Below are positions 14,921 to 14,970 of a stretch of DNA of 14,970 bases, piece by piece (positions within the stretch are counted from its first letter, which is position 1; each line of letters begins with the position of its first letter). Location of the stretch: positions 1-14,970 of the forward strand of contig JAIENH010000768.1 in the NCBI GenBank assembly GCA_019751475.1. The letters run 5' to 3'. A model generated the notes under the pieces. That model was given only the letters and a program-made list of their open reading frames with translations. It was not told the DNA's origin and did no database searches. The stretch comes from Cyclobacteriaceae bacterium. Its GTDB lineage: Bacteria; Bacteroidota; Bacteroidia; Cytophagales; Cyclobacteriaceae. Made by a program: the position numbers and the translations under genes.

Positions 14921-14949
14921 TTGTAAGGGAATCACACTTTTTAAACTTG
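14921..14949 (+). promoter_or_regulatory. Possible promoter of a gene entering at the right edge
   Basis: TTG (14921-14923), an 18-bp spacer and TAAACTTG (14942-14949) fit the Bacteroidota promoter with one mismatch in the -7 element. The ATG at 14955 follows after 5 bases. Confidence 0.3.
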
Positions 14950-14954
14950 CGGTC

Positions 14955-14970
14955 ATGAACAAATCCTTAC
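14955..14970 (+). CDS. Possible gene start at the window edge (partial)
   Basis: ATG followed by codons for Asn, Lys, Ser and Leu runs off the window. A promoter-like sequence lies just upstream. Five codons cannot identify a product; some Bacteroidota IS4-type transposases begin with MNKS, which makes a transposase one possibility. The 255 bp between this point and the small membrane protein gene contain no other coding signal that I can support. Confidence 0.25.

Overview
The window looks like chromosomal DNA of a Bacteroidota bacterium, most likely of the order Cytophagales (inference). The reasons are an FtsX-type permease with an N-terminal prefix domain coupled to a PadR regulator, promoters that fit the Bacteroidota TTG-N(17-23)-TAnnTTTG pattern, few Shine-Dalgarno sites, and the general style of the proteins. 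Base composition is moderate, except for the clearly AT-richer ATPase gene at 5505-6701.

Layout. Positions 1-1690 (minus) hold a PadR-type repressor and the N-terminal 455 codons of an ABC-transporter permease, joined by an ATGA overlap. A 278-bp divergent gap (1691-1968), in which I see no convincing promoter, leads to a zinc-dependent medium-chain dehydrogenase (1969-3018, plus). From 12292 down to 3022 every gene is on the minus strand. This run starts with a tight five-gene set: two paralogous secreted M20D amidohydrolases, two DUF2157-like polytopic membrane proteins and a short LanC-like zinc protein. Next is an AT-rich DUF4143-type ATPase gene with its own palindrome-flanked promoter, then a secreted M20 peptidase-like protein and a membrane-anchored TPR protein. 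On the plus strand follow a small Rieske ferredoxin-like protein (12350-12670), a ParE-type toxin-antitoxin pair (12748-13310) and a secreted protein of unknown function (13387-14385). A small membrane protein (14391-14699, minus) converges on the latter. The right edge may hold the first codons of another gene, possibly the left end of an insertion sequence.

How the genes may work together. The 12292-6756 set has gaps of 25, 2, -4 and 21 bp and one plausible promoter (12312-12342), so it is probably one transcript. It ends at a hairpin plus T-run that also forms one of two near-identical palindromes around the ATPase promoter. Periplasmic amide-bond hydrolysis by the M20 enzymes is a firm prediction; the link to the LanC-like protein is not. 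The LanC-like protein has a Cys/Cys-Cys (CCG-type) zinc site but lacks the N-terminal part of the barrel, and no LanB, LanM or precursor peptide is visible. No CRISPR array, rRNA or tRNA was seen. The best candidates for something new are the palindrome/promoter/terminator arrangement at 6704-6756, the shortened CCG-type LanC-like protein in a peptidase operon, and the M20 protein whose first metal-ligand His is Gln.
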